5,075 nucleotides of DNA from Pseudomonadota bacterium (GTDB lineage: Bacteria; Pseudomonadota; Gammaproteobacteria; GCA-001735895). The position numbers were made by a program, and so were the translations under genes. Shown here piece by piece: positions 4,940 to 5,075 of this stretch. Location: assembly GCA_022545625.1 (NCBI GenBank), contig JACZQS010000206.1:1-5075 (forward strand), written 5' to 3'. Under the pieces are notes generated by a model. The model was not told where the DNA came from and searched no databases. It worked only from the letters and a program-made list of their open reading frames with translations. Every line of letters starts with the position of its first letter. Positions within the stretch are counted from its first letter, which is position 1.

Positions 4940-5075
4940 TTTGGGATATACCAGGAAAACTATGCGTATAGCCGGGTCCAGGCAGCAACTAGCGTAGCTG
5001 GATCGATTTCTCAGTATCGATGAAATGATCAAGAAAACTGGTGAAATAGCTCCCTCGCGCAAGGGTTAGCCTGAT
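4940..5075. other. Right-edge intergenic tail with no supported gene
   Basis: After the methyltransferase stop I see no convincing start, motif or strong terminator up to the edge of the window. Small inverted repeats occur (TCCAG/CTGGA at about 4978-5001, and two ATCGAT copies near 5002 and 5018) but are too short to interpret. The TAGTAC terminal repeat of the two elements elsewhere in the window is not present here. An open minus-strand frame that crosses into the methyltransferase gene (down to 4727) looks like a shadow. Confidence 0.5.

Noticed and set aside
4727..5062. 111-residue minus-strand frame at the right edge
   Set aside because: About two thirds lies antisense to the methyltransferase gene, with no motif or convincing start signal. 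It is treated as a shadow.

Overview
The window looks like chromosomal DNA of a gammaproteobacterium, probably a free-living aquatic one. The fragment at the left edge ends almost exactly like Escherichia coli CRP, and the ArgG reads like the 400-405 residue ArgG of Pseudomonas-type bacteria. Base composition is moderate. The species is inference; no rRNA or marker gene is present to settle it.

Layout, left to right: (1) the 3' end of a CRP-type regulator (+, 1-92). (2) A 269-bp, highly palindromic, apparently non-coding element (93-361). (3) A leftward pair, argG (2136 to 925) followed by a small repeat-bearing lipoprotein gene (928 to 401) whose start overlaps the argG stop. (4) A divergent control region (about 2137-2269) with a consensus -10 hexamer and a small palindrome. 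(5) A rightward metallo-beta-lactamase-fold hydrolase (2270-2986). (6) A 66-bp short relative of the first element (2984-3049). (7) A leftward HAD-superfamily phosphatase (3649 to 3047). (8) A second divergent control region (3650-3795). (9) A rightward pair: a Prx5-type peroxiredoxin (3796-4281) and a class I SAM-dependent methyltransferase resembling METTL27/WBSCR27 (4298-4939). (10) A 136-bp tail with no convincing gene.

The genes are mostly housekeeping: arginine synthesis, thiol or peroxide detoxification and phosphate-ester hydrolysis. I see no single pathway linking all of them.

The most interesting signal is the pair of related inverted-repeat elements. Each fills one of the two convergent intergenic gaps and neither divergent gap contains one. 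Read in reverse, the short copy lines up without gaps over 49 nt with the left end of the long copy, then jumps to the long copy's right terminus, so it looks like an internal deletion derivative of the same MITE-like family. The two ends of the short copy supply the TAG stop codons of both flanking genes, and the long copy abuts the stop of the CRP gene. A second curiosity is the lipoprotein with five tandem heptapeptides, translationally coupled to argG.
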